Assembly: GCF_946478805.1 (NCBI RefSeq)
Contig: NZ_CAMLDC010000001.1
Location: 1 to 64,000 of the forward strand
Direction of reading: 5' to 3'
DNA length: 64,000 nt
From: an uncultured Fluviicola sp.
GTDB lineage: Bacteria > Bacteroidota > Bacteroidia > Flavobacteriales > Crocinitomicaceae
The translations under genes were made by a program, and so were the position numbers. The notes beneath the pieces were generated by a model, which did no database searches, had not been told where the DNA came from, and worked only from the letters and a program-made list of their open reading frames with translations. Shown in pieces: positions 15,957-23,922 of this stretch; position 1 is the first letter of the stretch; every line of letters begins with the position of its first letter.

Positions 15957-16838
15957 ATGGAAAGATTGGAAATACTAAAAACATACAAGATCTTCATTGG
16001 CGGACAATTCCCGAGAACGGAATCCGGAAGGTATTACACACCGTTAGATAAGAAAAGTCAGCCTTTGGCAAATATGTGTTTGTCATCACGCAAGGATTTC
16101 AGGAATGCGGTAGTTGCTGCACGAAAAGCATTTGGATCCTGGTCCGAGAAAACGGCTTTTAATCGCGGACAGATCTTGTATCGTATAGCAGAAATGTTGG
16201 AAGGCCGGAAAGCACAATTTATAGAAGAATTGGTAAAACAGGGAAGCACGGAAGCAAAAGCGAAACTGGAAGTGGAGTTGGCGATTGACCGCTGCGTTTA
16301 TTATGCCGGCTGGTGCGATAAATACCAGCAGGTTTTCAGCTCTGTAAACCCGGTTGCGAGCAGTCATTTCAATTTCTCAGCTTTGGAACCGATGGGAGTC
16401 GTAGGGATCATTGCTCCACAAACGAATGGATTGATTGGTTTGGTTTCGACCATTTTACCTGTTATTGCAGGTGGAAATACCTGTATTGTTTTGGCGTCGG
16501 AGAATTTGCCCTTGTGTGCAATTACCTTCGCGGAAGTGCTGGCTACCTCCGATTTGACAGGTGGAGTCGTCAATATCCTGACTGGAACGGAAAAAGAATT
16601 GGTAGAGCAGTTCCACGGCCATATGGATGTGAACGCGGTTGTTTACGCAGGTGGAAACAAGGAGCATGCTTTAGCCATTGAAACCGGAGCAGATTGCAAT
16701 GTGAAACGTGTTTTCGTTTATGAAAATGACTTCACCAAAGGAGAAGATGAGAATCCTTACTACATTACTGACTTACAGGAATTGAAAACAACCTGGCATC
16801 CGATCGAGAATGTGGGTGGTGCGACGAGCAGTTATTAA
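15957..16838 (+). CDS. Truncated aldehyde dehydrogenase-like protein without catalytic domain (ALDH16 second-domain-like)
   Basis: A 293-residue protein that matches only the N-terminal coenzyme-binding half of the ALDH fold: an N-terminal oligomerisation/entry segment, EPMGVVGIIAPQTNG (about 130-144) in the place of the PWNFP motif, and GGVVNILTG. The general-base ELGG motif and the nucleophilic cysteine loop are absent, and the reading frame ends normally, so it looks like a maintained pseudoenzyme rather than a decayed gene. ALDH16 proteins carry just such a shortened second ALDH domain. The ATG at 15957 follows the repeat arm; an in-frame start at 15930 would read into the repeat. Confidence 0.85.
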   Translation: MERLEILKTYKIFIGGQFPRTESGRYYTPLDKKSQPLANMCLSSRKDFRNAVVAARKAFGSWSEKTAFNRGQILYRIAEMLEGRKAQFIEELVKQGSTEAKAKLEVELAIDRCVYYAGWCDKYQQVFSSVNPVASSHFNFSALEPMGVVGIIAPQTNGLIGLVSTILPVIAGGNTCIVLASENLPLCAITFAEVLATSDLTGGVVNILTGTEKELVEQFHGHMDVNAVVYAGGNKEHALAIETGADCNVKRVFVYENDFTKGEDENPYYITDLQELKTTWHPIENVGGATSSY

Positions 16839-16908
16839 GTCTTGATTCGGTTTGTTTACCATTCAGAAAAACCGACATAAGAAAAGAGCACGTATAATTG
16901 AATTGATA

Positions 16909-18645
16909 ATGAACACGATTAAAATTCTGCTTTTTCTTTTAGGATTTGTATTTACACCAATTTACGGACAACAGAGAAGTCTGGCGAAATTGCTAGGATC
17001 CGGCTTTCATTCCATTCCTGCAAGAACCAATATTCCATATATGGAAACAAATCCGGCGTGCACATTGGTTCCAAGTGTCACCCTTCTTGGGGATACTTCC
17101 GGGATAGTATATCAGAATGAATTTATGCTTTTTCGAAACTACACGAATCCTTCTCACAATTCAAGGGGTGAGATCGTGAGCTATTTGAAAAACGGTTTTG
17201 TCAGTAATGCCGAATACCAGGAATTTCAACATTGGATCAGGGATTCCTTGGCAAGAGAGCATATTTATCGCGGTTTGAAAAGTGATAAAGAAGCCATCAA
17301 ATACCTAAAAATTAGCCGAAAGGAACTGAAAGACACAACGTTTTATATTGATGACCGGCACGGCAACAGAGAAAAGTTCGATCTCAATTGGAAAATTCCT
17401 TTCAATTATACTGATCCTCAATTGATGCGATTTGTAGCTGAATTATACTTACCCATGCATGAACGGTTCTATACATTCCGGGATTTCGACGAACGCGAAT
17501 TCATTTATCAATACGAGGAAAAAACGGAAAATGAAACGAATTCGATAGATTTTCGAATACCTACTATCTCACACGAATCTTTCTGGGCAAAGGAATCCGT
17601 TTCAATAAATGATGAAGGTTCTGTTTTGGGACAGGTTTACGATAAGGTGCTCCCGGAAGCACCTCTCATTGGGATTACCGGTATGCAAGCCAATGCATTT
17701 TGTCATTGGAAAGAAATAGAACTGCAGAAACAGTTAAATAGAAAGCACCTTCCTTATCAGGTTAAAGTGACTCTTCCCTTGACAGGTGAATTAAGTTCCT
17801 TGTCCACTGAATTAAAGATCGAACAAAGAGATTATACACAGCAATGGAAAATTACAGTCGGGGACTATCAATTGTTTATGAAAGCCGTTCGTGACTCCAT
17901 TGTTATGGAACATTTATATAACCGATTATGCGAGGCTAATAATTCGGCAGCGAACCAGGTGATTCAATACAAAGCAAACTATTTTGATGAAAGTTGTGGG
18001 AGATACATCAAATCAGATCCCTATGAAACGATTGAAAACCGTCAGAATTTCCCGCTTACAAAGGATTTAAGAATCCTGGAAAGATACCCGGAACTGGTTC
18101 ACGCGATTATACTTGAGAACGAGGAAGTTTTAAGATTCTATAGGTATTATATGATTGACATTAAGGCTAAATCGATGATCGGAAAATTAATCGGCGATCC
18201 AATTTATTGTCAAGGGTTTGAAAAGCGTGAACTTTTGATTGCATCTGAGACTGACAGTATAACAAGAAGGCTGATTGGGATGGATTTAAATATGGACCAT
18301 ATTAACAGGTTGTGTCAGGGATCCGGTGTTAGAGATCATGTAGCATATAATCGATTCATCAAACGCGAATTCGTGGATATTACACCAGGTATTGCAATGG
18401 AAAGCCAGCGCAACGAAAAGTGCATGAAAGGAATTACTTACGAACTGGCACTTGCATATTATCATTGGAAATACCCTATCTGGAGCGCCAAATCAGGAGA
18501 TGATTGGCAGCAATTTGTTTACCCGAATGAAGAACAGTTTAACCGGGTGCAAAATGCTGAGCAAATAATTATTCCGGCACATGAGATCAATTTTCCTTCT
18601 CCGACATTCCGATATGTCGTAACTTTTATACCGGTAAATGACTGA
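16909..18645 (+). CDS. Exported protein with degenerate SUMF1/GldK-like repeats, function unknown
   Basis: A 578-residue protein with a signal peptide (residues 1-20, ending YGQQ). Segments resemble the formylglycine-generating-enzyme/GldJ-GldK fold: FVSNAEYQEFQHWIRDS (about 95-111, compare VTNxEYxxFxxWxRDS), GITGMQANAFCHWKEIEL (about 252-270), a second DYQLFMKAVRDS (about 319-330) and a third YNRFIKREF plus ELALAYYHWKYPIW near 485-530. So two or three diverged copies may be present. I do not recognise the whole protein. It starts 70 bases after the ALDH-like gene, and its stop is reached just before the methyltransferase start (1-2 codons). ATG 16909 was chosen because it begins the signal peptide. 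Confidence 0.7.
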   Translation: MNTIKILLFLLGFVFTPIYGQQRSLAKLLGSGFHSIPARTNIPYMETNPACTLVPSVTLLGDTSGIVYQNEFMLFRNYTNPSHNSRGEIVSYLKNGFVSNAEYQEFQHWIRDSLAREHIYRGLKSDKEAIKYLKISRKELKDTTFYIDDRHGNREKFDLNWKIPFNYTDPQLMRFVAELYLPMHERFYTFRDFDEREFIYQYEEKTENETNSIDFRIPTISHESFWAKESVSINDEGSVLGQVYDKVLPEAPLIGITGMQANAFCHWKEIELQKQLNRKHLPYQVKVTLPLTGELSSLSTELKIEQRDYTQQWKITVGDYQLFMKAVRDSIVMEHLYNRLCEANNSAANQVIQYKANYFDESCGRYIKSDPYETIENRQNFPLTKDLRILERYPELVHAIILENEEVLRFYRYYMIDIKAKSMIGKLIGDPIYCQGFEKRELLIASETDSITRRLIGMDLNMDHINRLCQGSGVRDHVAYNRFIKREFVDITPGIAMESQRNEKCMKGITYELALAYYHWKYPIWSAKSGDDWQQFVYPNEEQFNRVQNAEQIIIPAHEINFPSPTFRYVVTFIPVND

Positions 18646-18646
18646 T

Positions 18647-19393
18647 ATGAAAGATAACTTCTCACACAATTCAGGTGCGTACGCTCAATATCGTCCTGCT
18701 TATCCGGATGAAGTATTTACTTTCCTGAAAACAGTTCTCACCGGAAGAAAGCGTGTTTGGGATTGTGCCACGGGAACCGGACAGGTTGCCGAAAAGCTGA
18801 CAAATCTATTCGATGAAATCCAGGCGACTGATTTAAGTGAAAATCAATTGAAAAATGCGGTTTCTCATTCCAAAATTCACTATTCGCAACAAATTGCAGA
18901 GGAAACTAATTTCCCGGATCAGTATTTTGATTGTATCACCGTTGGGCAAGCAATTCATTGGTTCGACTTTGATAGATTCTATGAGGAGGCAAAACGCGTG
19001 TTGAGACCAGACGGTTTAGTGGTTGCTTTGGGGTACGGAAATATCCGGGTCGGAAATGAAGAAATCCAAAGAGTGATCGAAAAATTGTACTTGGAAACGT
19101 TGCATAGCTATTGGGATCCGGAACGTCATTTCATAGATGAGTATTACCGCACCATTCCTTTTCCTTTCGAAGAATTGGATCATCCGGAATTTCAAATTCA
19201 GGCGACTTGGAATAGGGAACAGCTTTTGGGTTATTTGAACACGTGGTCCGCGGTGAAACATTATAAGGACAAACATCAGATCAATCCGATTGATCTGGTT
19301 CTCCCCGAAATCCCCCCTTTCGAAGAAGTGGAAGTCGTGTTTCCCATTTTGATGCGAATCGGAAAAAATCGGGCACTTGAGGAGATTCTTTAG
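18647..19393 (+). CDS. Class I SAM-dependent methyltransferase
   Basis: A 248-residue cytoplasmic methyltransferase of the UbiE/Tam-like type. Seen: the N-terminal KDNFSHNSGAYAQYRPAYP signature, motif I in VWDCATGTGQVAEKL (about 36-50), an acidic residue in TDLSENQL, and the post-motif region TVGQAIHWFDFDRF. Substrate is unknown. An alternative ATG at 18638 would add three residues and overlap the upstream stop; the one at 18647 gives the usual family start. A perfect 11-bp palindrome follows 11 bases after the stop. Confidence 0.88.
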   Translation: MKDNFSHNSGAYAQYRPAYPDEVFTFLKTVLTGRKRVWDCATGTGQVAEKLTNLFDEIQATDLSENQLKNAVSHSKIHYSQQIAEETNFPDQYFDCITVGQAIHWFDFDRFYEEAKRVLRPDGLVVALGYGNIRVGNEEIQRVIEKLYLETLHSYWDPERHFIDEYYRTIPFPFEELDHPEFQIQATWNREQLLGYLNTWSAVKHYKDKHQINPIDLVLPEIPPFEEVEVVFPILMRIGKNRALEEIL

Positions 19394-19404
19394 TTCTAAT
19401 CTGA

Positions 19405-19430
19405 GTTAGTAAATTACCTAATTTACTAAC
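19405..19430. repeat. Perfect 11-bp palindrome (hairpin)
   Basis: GTTAGTAAATT (19405-19415), loop ACCT, AATTTACTAAC (19420-19430). There is no T tract on either side, so it is not a standard terminator. It lies just after the methyltransferase gene. Confidence 0.7.
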
Positions 19431-19484
19431 GGAATAACAATTTCCTGCTTTGGAAAAGGCAAGTTCTCTTCATTTCGAAAACTG

Positions 19485-19527
19485 TTTTTTCATTTTGAAA
19501 AATTTTCACATTTTTTTTCATTTTGAA
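19485..19527. repeat. 15-bp direct repeat in an intergenic region
   Basis: TTTTTTCATTTTGAA occurs at 19485-19499 and 19513-19527, 28 bases apart, upstream of the exported protein gene at 19629. A close relative (TTTTTTCATCCTGAA) lies at 7761-7775 upstream of the DUF4382 gene. Confidence 0.65.
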
Positions 19528-19628
19528 CAAGTGCGGGCAATCTCTTGCTATACAAGTGTTTGAGCTCATTGAGGTATTCATGGCACATCCATTGCCTTAG
19601 GTTAAGCGAACCAAAAAAATTGGAAATC

Positions 19629-20210
19629 ATGGAAAAGATGAAATTAAGAAACCTGTTTGCAATCGGGACGATGGTGACAGGGTTATTGGCAGCGACGCCT
19701 TCTTTTGCTGGAAATACAGAAGGTTCAATTGAAGGTAATCGATACCTGCACCGTAAAGAATACAAAGCCATGAAGGCTACGATGTCACGCATTGAAAAGG
19801 ATCAGGAACGCATCACTTTTTACAAAGCGGAATTCAAAAAAGATAAGGAAGCAGGTTTGGAGGTTCAGTCATACATGGATAAAAAAGAAATCCGAAAAGC
19901 GCAAGCCGATCTGAAAAGGGATAAAAAATATTTGCGTATCGACAAATGTGATTTACAAGCCGATCAGGCAATGGCAATCCACCAGGCAAACGTAGAGCGA
20001 AAAACAGTCAAAAAAGAACTGAGATCGGCCAAAAAAGAATTGCGTAAAGACATCCGTCAGGAAAACACAGCAGATTTGAAAACAGATGTGGCTCTGGTAG
20101 AAACTTTAACGCTTAAAAAAGAATTGAAAGCGAAACAAGCTGAGGCATTAAAGGATGATGTATATGCATTCTTCATTTACCTCGACGACGAAATTGATGA
20201 AGTTGTTTAA
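19629..20210 (+). CDS. Exported Lys/Glu-rich helical protein, unknown
   Basis: A 193-residue protein with a clear signal peptide (MEKMKLRNLFAIG through TPSFAG, cleavage near residue 25). The mature part is almost entirely charged helix, very rich in Lys, Glu, Asp and Ala, with repeated KKELR/KAQADLKRDKK units and probable coiled coil (about 40-165). No known domain is recognised. The ATG at 19629 was chosen because it starts the signal peptide. It is monocistronic: a 235-base gap with direct repeats precedes it and a strong terminator follows. Confidence 0.8.
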   Translation: MEKMKLRNLFAIGTMVTGLLAATPSFAGNTEGSIEGNRYLHRKEYKAMKATMSRIEKDQERITFYKAEFKKDKEAGLEVQSYMDKKEIRKAQADLKRDKKYLRIDKCDLQADQAMAIHQANVERKTVKKELRSAKKELRKDIRQENTADLKTDVALVETLTLKKELKAKQAEALKDDVYAFFIYLDDEIDEVV

Positions 20211-20235
20211 TAGTAGCAGATTAAACACATAAATC

Positions 20236-20267
20236 GGGGCTGTAAAGATAGGGACAGCCCCTTTTTT
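20236..20267 (+). terminator. Intrinsic terminator
   Basis: GGGGCTGT (20236-20243) pairs with ACAGCCCC (20254-20261) around a ten-base loop, followed by six T. It ends transcription of the 19629 gene. Confidence 0.9.
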
Positions 20268-20295
20268 ATTTTCTCATTTTCGTTCTCTTTCCGAC

Positions 20296-21000
20296 TTAAT
20301 TCATTCTGAAATTAACAGGAAACTTGTAGATAGTTGCGATTGGTTTACCGTTTAATTTGGCAGGTTCAAATTTGGGAAAATTTTTAACGCAACGAAATGC
20401 CTCTTTATCGAGAAAATAATGTGCACTCTTTTCAATTTTTATGCACGTAATATGGCCATTTTCTTCTACAATGAAAGAAACATAAACTTTACCTTGTATG
20501 TTGTTATCAATACAATATTCCGGATAACGGAGGTTTTCGCCTAAATACTGTGACAATGCAGCTCTTCCGCCGGGAAATTCCGCTACAGTATCTAAAAGTG
20601 TATTTTCATATTTGGAATTTAATTCCGCTTTTACAGACGTTGTGCACGTAGCAAACTGCTCTTCCTGAAATTTTACTGATAATCTGTTCAGTGTGCTTTC
20701 GGAAATTTGAGGAGAAACGATAACGTTGGGATCTGTTTTGGAAAGAGTCCTATTTTGTAAGGTCAATTCAACAAAATCCGGATGCTTCAAAACGAACACA
20801 TGTTGATTGTCATTCGTGAATCTAAAATGCCATGTTTTATCAAAATCGCCAATTTTCACACCATTTTCATAGATTTCAAAAGTTGTTGGATCGTAATTGT
20901 AATACTTAGCGTCTCCCTGAAGTAACAGTGCTACTTTTTCTTGGGAGAATAGACTGAATGTAAAAAATAAAAATGGGAAGGTGATTAGTAACGTTTTCAT
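20296..21000 (-). CDS. Exported TonB C-terminal-domain protein
   Basis: A 234-residue protein with an N-terminal signal/anchor (residues 1-20, FSLFSQEK). The C-terminal 90 residues are a TonB-type domain: EFPGGRAALSQYLGENLRYP, GKVYVSFIVEENGHI, and FEPAKLNGKPIATIYKFPV, the form common in Bacteroidota. The proline-rich spacer and ExbB-interacting helix of true TonB are not evident, so it may not be an energy transducer. Its start overlaps the end of the upstream lipoprotein gene by four bases (ATGA), so the two are coupled. Confidence 0.85.
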   Translation of the reverse strand: MKTLLITFPFLFFTFSLFSQEKVALLLQGDAKYYNYDPTTFEIYENGVKIGDFDKTWHFRFTNDNQHVFVLKHPDFVELTLQNRTLSKTDPNVIVSPQISESTLNRLSVKFQEEQFATCTTSVKAELNSKYENTLLDTVAEFPGGRAALSQYLGENLRYPEYCIDNNIQGKVYVSFIVEENGHITCIKIEKSAHYFLDKEAFRCVKNFPKFEPAKLNGKPIATIYKFPVNFRMN

Positions 21001-21557
21001 TTCTTGCGTTTTAATGTGAACGGCTCCAAATGAATGATATCGCTTTTATAATAACTGTCAATCTTGCTGTCGTCAATCGTTACCACATAAGATTCGGTGA
21101 TTTCACCTGTTTCCTCATCCGTATCCGCATTGGTGGTCACTTGTGAGAAGAACGGTTTCAATTGGTCTGCAGTAACTCCTTCCTTTGCATTCATGGAATG
21201 AAGCTCCAGGTCTTTTCCTTTTTTGATCACCTTGAAGACATTCAGCACAGGCGCTTTACCCATGCATAAATAATAATCTTTCCCTAATTTGTTAACAGAG
21301 ATAGAATCGTTGATTTTCATATGGGAATCGCCTTCGCCACTGTTCATAATCAGCTCGTCTGATTTAATGATGACAGTAGTCTTCATATCGGTTCCTTCCA
21401 TCATTCCCTGGAAACTTTCAGGATAAATCAGTTCGTAATTTCCGAGCATGGATTTTGGAAACACTTTTTCCGGTTTTCCGGGAGCATTGGTGGAAGTGAT
21501 GATGGTACAAGAATTTAGAAAAATCAAGAAACCAGTGATGTATAACGCAATTTTCAT
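20997..21557 (-). CDS. Predicted lipoprotein, unknown
   Basis: A 186-residue protein with a lipoprotein signal (FLIFLNSC, Cys16). The mature part is beta-rich with short polar strands (GNYELIYPESFQG, TTVIIKSDELIMNSG, YVVTIDDSKID). No named domain is recognised. It heads a two-gene minus-strand unit with the TonB-domain gene, suggesting a shared envelope role. No strong promoter is seen; TACCTTTC at about 21578 on the minus strand is near consensus. Confidence 0.8.
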   Translation of the reverse strand: MKIALYITGFLIFLNSCTIITSTNAPGKPEKVFPKSMLGNYELIYPESFQGMMEGTDMKTTVIIKSDELIMNSGEGDSHMKINDSISVNKLGKDYYLCMGKAPVLNVFKVIKKGKDLELHSMNAKEGVTADQLKPFFSQVTTNADTDEETGEITESYVVTIDDSKIDSYYKSDIIHLEPFTLKRKK

Positions 21558-21707
21558 GGGATAATATTTTTTGAAAGGTACATATTAAATTTAGTTGAAA
21601 TCGTCAAAGTCAAAAACCATACCCGGAAAATGATCAATTATGAATTATTAAGCGACAATATTTGTAAAACAGCTTGATCATTGATGATTTTTGAATTGAT
21701 ACTAAAT

Positions 21708-21741
21708 AAAAAAGCCCCAACCCACTTAGGGATCAGAGCTT
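21708..21741 (-). terminator. Intrinsic terminator of gcvH
   Basis: On the minus strand AAGCTC and an inner CCC pair with GGG and GGGGCTT, followed by TTTTT. It lies about 25 bases after the gcvH stop. Confidence 0.6.
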
Positions 21742-21763
21742 CTATCTATTTGAAATAGCTAAA

Positions 21764-22141
21764 TTATCCTACTAAAGCCTGGTATCCTGCAGCATCCAAT
21801 AAGCCATCAACTTCACTTGGATCCGTCAATTTCACTTTGATCATCCAACCAGCTCCATAAGGATCTTTGTTCACAGCTTCAGGATTTGATTCCAAACCTG
21901 AGTTAAACTCAATAATTTCTCCAGAAACCGGCATGAATAAGTCTGAAACTGTTTTAACTGCTTCAACTGAACCGAAAACTTCTTCCTGGTCCATTGTTTC
22001 GCCTACTGTTTCAATCTCAACGTAAACGATATCACCTAATTCACCTTGAGCGAAATCAGTAATACCGATTGTTGCAACGTCACCTTCAACACTTACCCAC
22101 TCGTGGTCTTTCGTGTATTTTAAATTTGCTGGAATATTCAT
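21764..22141 (-). CDS. gcvH: Glycine cleavage system H protein
   Basis: Lipoyl carrier of the glycine cleavage complex; it shuttles the aminomethyl group from P protein (GcvP) to T protein (GcvT) and is re-oxidised by L protein. The 125-residue protein is the normal size, and the lipoylated lysine is Lys63 in [13 protein letters not shown]. The N-terminus has KYTKDHEWV, typical of the family. It is a stand-alone gene here with its own promoter (22174-22205) and terminator; gcvT and gcvP are not in the window. Confidence 0.97.
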   Translation of the reverse strand: MNIPANLKYTKDHEWVSVEGDVATIGITDFAQGELGDIVYVEIETVGETMDQEEVFGSVEAVKTVSDLFMPVSGEIIEFNSGLESNPEAVNKDPYGAGWMIKVKLTDPSEVDGLLDAAGYQALVG

Positions 22142-22173
22142 CTTGTTATTCTTTTAAAGTCTTTTTCTCGGTG

Positions 22174-22205
22174 CAAATGTAATTTTTTTTGGGTTTTGAC
22201 TTCAA
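22174..22205 (-). promoter_or_regulatory. Predicted promoter of gcvH
   Basis: Minus-strand TACATTTG (22174-22181) with TTG (22203-22205) 21 bases upstream, a good match to the Flavobacteriia consensus. The gcvH ATG is about 32 bases downstream. Confidence 0.6.
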
Positions 22206-22286
22206 TTAATATTCCAAAAAACAAAAACTTCACAATTGACCCAAATCCCTTTAAACTTTTCAATTATACCATTTTCAATTTTCAAT

Positions 22287-22294
22287 TAACTTTG
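22287..22294 (+). promoter_or_regulatory. -7-like element directly before prfB
   Basis: TAACTTTG matches TAnnTTTG but ends only four bases before the prfB ATG (22299), so a transcript from it would have almost no leader. No TTG is seen at the right distance; the region is ATTTTCAATTTTCAATT. Confidence 0.3.
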
Positions 22295-22298
22295 CACC

Positions 22299-23381
22299 AT
22301 GGTAAACAGTGACCAACTCAAGGAAATTAATCAACGCATTACTGCGATTGCAAACTATTTGAAAATTCCTGAAAAGGAAATGCAATTGCGTGAAAGTGAA
22401 TTGAAGACGCAGGACCCGGGATTTTGGGACGATCCGAAAAAGGCAGAAACACAAATGAAAGAAATTCGTGGACTGAAATTTTGGATCGAATCGTATACGC
22501 GTTTAAAATCTCAGGCAGACGACCTGGAAGTATTGATCGAGTTTGTGAAAGAAGGAGCTGCAGAAGAATCGGAATGCGATGATGCATACCAGTCTTTGCT
22601 TGCTACAATCGAAGAAGTGGAATTGAAAAACATGCTTTCCGGAGAAGAGGATGCCCTGAGTGCTGTGATCCAGATTACTGCAGGTGCGGGCGGAACGGAA
22701 GCGTGCGACTGGGCTGGAATATTGATGCGCATGTATTTGATGTGGGCGGAAAAAAGCAAGTACAAAGTGAAAGAACTCAACTTTCAGGAAGGTGATGTGG
22801 CTGGAATTAAAACCGTGACGTTGGAGATCGAAGGTGAATTTGCTTTCGGTTACTTGAAAGGTGAAAATGGGATTCATCGCCTGGTTCGTGTGAGCCCGTA
22901 TAATTCACAAGGAAAACGAATGACTTCCTTCGCTTCGGTATACGTTTACCCTTCAGTGGATGATACGATTGAAATCTATGTCAATCCGGCTGATATTTCA
23001 TTTGAAACGTTTCGTTCTGGTGGTGCCGGTGGACAAAACGTAAATAAGGTGGAAACGGCGGTTCGTTTGCGACATGCTCCTTCGGGAATCATCATTGAGA
23101 ACTCCGAATCCCGTTCACAACTTGCCAATAAGGAAAAAGCGATGCAGTTATTGCGTTCCCAGTTATATGAAATAGAATTGCGTAAACGCGCCGAATCCAG
23201 AGAACAGATTGAAGCGGGTAAGAAAAAGATTGAATGGGGATCACAAATCAGAAGTTATGTATTGGACGACCGACGTGTGAAAGATCACCGGACAGATTAC
23301 ACTGTAAACGATCCGGATAAAGTATTGGACGGAGATTTATTACCCTTCCTGAAGTCTTATTTGATGATGTACGGCAATTAA
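22299..23381 (+). CDS. prfB: Peptide chain release factor 2
   Basis: Class I release factor that reads UGA and UAA and triggers peptide release at the ribosome. The 360-residue protein has the catalytic GGQ motif (244-246, in [12 protein letters not shown]). The stop-codon recognition loop reads [13 protein letters not shown], so the tripeptide is SPY rather than the SPF of E. coli. Many prfB genes need a +1 frameshift after about 25 codons; here the frame is continuous through NYLKIPEKE (codons 19-27), so no programmed frameshift is needed. Single gene with AT-rich flanks. Confidence 0.97.
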   Translation: MVNSDQLKEINQRITAIANYLKIPEKEMQLRESELKTQDPGFWDDPKKAETQMKEIRGLKFWIESYTRLKSQADDLEVLIEFVKEGAAEESECDDAYQSLLATIEEVELKNMLSGEEDALSAVIQITAGAGGTEACDWAGILMRMYLMWAEKSKYKVKELNFQEGDVAGIKTVTLEIEGEFAFGYLKGENGIHRLVRVSPYNSQGKRMTSFASVYVYPSVDDTIEIYVNPADISFETFRSGGAGGQNVNKVETAVRLRHAPSGIIIENSESRSQLANKEKAMQLLRSQLYEIELRKRAESREQIEAGKKKIEWGSQIRSYVLDDRRVKDHRTDYTVNDPDKVLDGDLLPFLKSYLMMYGN

Positions 23382-23496
23382 TTGAAAATGTAGAATGGAA
23401 AATTGAAAAGGATAGAAGGTGAAGCTTTTGATTAGGAGCAAGCGTTAGTGCGGTTCATTCTTTTCAATTGTTCATTTTCAATTCTCAATTTATATT

Positions 23497-23850
23497 ATGA
23501 TGAAAACAATCATATACCACAATACCCGCTGCTCGAAGAGTAGGGAAGGTCTTTGCGTTTTGGAAGAAATGGGCGCAGATATTGAAATCCGGGATTACCT
23601 GATGGTTCCTCCAACTTATGAGGAATTGGACAATCTGTTGAACTTGCTGAAAGCGAAGCCGCTGGATATCATTCGTCAGAAAGAACCCATTTTTATCGAG
23701 AAGTATCTCGGCAAGAAACGCACCCGAAAACAGTGGATCCAATCCATGATGAAGTATCCGATTCTCATCGAACGTCCAATTGTGGTGAGAGGAAATCAGG
23801 CAATAGTAGGCAGGCCTCCGATTCTTATCAAAGATTTACTTGGGAAATAA
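23497..23850 (+). CDS. arsC: ArsC/Spx-family glutaredoxin-like protein (arsenate reductase type)
   Basis: A 117-residue thioredoxin-fold protein of the ArsC family, with the catalytic cysteine in YHNTRCSKSR (Cys12) and the late RPIVVRGNQAIVGRPP segment that carries the oxyanion-binding arginines. In classical ArsC this reduces arsenate using glutathione and glutaredoxin. No other arsenic-resistance genes are nearby, so a housekeeping YffB/ArsC-like role is equally possible. Two adjacent ATG codons (23497, 23500) could both serve as start. Confidence 0.85.
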   Translation: MMKTIIYHNTRCSKSREGLCVLEEMGADIEIRDYLMVPPTYEELDNLLNLLKAKPLDIIRQKEPIFIEKYLGKKRTRKQWIQSMMKYPILIERPIVVRGNQAIVGRPPILIKDLLGK

Positions 23851-23856
23851 AAATAA

Positions 23857-23900
23857 ACCGCAAAGACGTAAAGTACTCAATGCCCTTGCGCCTTTGCGGT
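23857..23900. repeat. CGCAAAG-type palindromic intergenic repeat
   Basis: ACCGCAAAG (23857-23865) pairs with CTTTGCGGT (23892-23900). It sits between the convergent arsC and T9SS-protein genes. A related repeat is at 41741-41806. Confidence 0.6.
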
Positions 23901-23922
23901 AAAAGTTAATGCTTGCTTGTTT

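Noticed and set aside
15930..15957. Longer start for the second ALDH-like gene
   Set aside because: The extra nine codons lie in the AT-rich inverted repeat; the ATG at 15957 gives a normal ALDH N-terminus.
23497..23850. Arsenic resistance operon
   Set aside because: Only the ArsC-like gene is present; no ArsR, ArsB or Acr3 genes nearby.
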